From: Thermoleophilia bacterium
GTDB lineage: Bacteria > Actinomycetota > Thermoleophilia > Gaiellales > Gaiellaceae
Assembly (NCBI GenBank): GCA_025934995.1
Contig: JAICWC010000019.1
Span: 1-35,488, forward strand
Length of the DNA: 35,488 nt
Direction of reading: 5' to 3'
Numbering within the stretch: the first letter of the stretch is position 1; every line of letters begins with the position of its first letter. The notes under the pieces were generated by a model, which worked only from the letters and a program-made list of their open reading frames with translations, made no database searches and was not told the DNA's origin. Position numbers and translations under genes: made by a program. Shown one piece after another: positions 35,231-35,488 of this stretch.

Positions 35231-35488
35231 GTGATCCTCGCGCACCTGGACCTCGACGCGTTCTACGCAGCCGTCGAGGAGCTCGAGAGCCCGGAGCTGC
35301 GGACGAAGCCGCTCGTCGTCGGCGGCGACCCGCGAGGGCGCGGTGTCGTAGCGACTGCGAACTACGTCGCGCGGACGTTCGGCATCCACTCGGCGATGAG
35401 CGCCGCCGAGGCGATCCGGCGTTGCCCGCACGCGGTGTTCGTCCGCCCGCGGCATCAGCTCTACCGCGAGTACTCGCGCCACGTCTGG
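35231..35488 (+). CDS. dinB: DNA polymerase IV (Y-family), 3' truncated by window edge
   Basis: [66 protein letters not shown]. Confidence 0.93.
   Translation, partial: MILAHLDLDAFYAAVEELESPELRTKPLVVGGDPRGRGVVATANYVARTFGIHSAMSAAEAIRRCPHAVFVRPRHQLYREYSRHVW

Noticed and set aside
1-35488. Defence system, prophage, integrative element or biosynthetic gene cluster
   Set aside because: No integrase, transposase, nuclease/helicase pair, toxin-antitoxin pair, phage structural gene or NRPS/PKS recognised; gene content is mostly core metabolism and transport.

Overview
High-GC (actinobacterial-looking, possibly Thermoleophilia-type) chromosomal segment, densely coding, with no CRISPR array, tRNA, rRNA, prophage or transposase recognised. 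Main content: a 2-oxoacid dehydrogenase operon (E1a, E1b, E2, later E3); VOC and GNAT proteins; an ECF sigma factor fused to a zinc-finger/TM anti-sigma-like region; hisC; MFS; meaB; ilvA; a zinc-ribbon/class III cyclase/AAA/TPR protein; MBL-rhodanese; CopC-CopD fusion with two CtaG-like genes; acyl-CoA dehydrogenase; pepA; SCP2; biotin-dependent acyl-CoA carboxylase alpha and beta; SpoIID; enoyl-CoA hydratase; DapA-like; a GT87-like membrane protein; an MBOAT/SGNH-like pair; an APC permease; and a truncated dinB. I did not find a convincing new multigene defence or metabolic system. The most interesting signals are small-scale: (i) a 163-172 bp palindromic insertion between E1a and E1b, flanked by a 9-bp direct repeat that preserves both the E1a stop and the E1b start; (ii) a perfect 15-bp hairpin with the likely TTG start of a GNAT gene in its loop; (iii) a recurrent TANNNT box 6-9 nt upstream of GTG/ATG starts, implying leaderless transcripts, including an SOS-box/-10 overlap at dinB and extremely tight divergent gene pairs.
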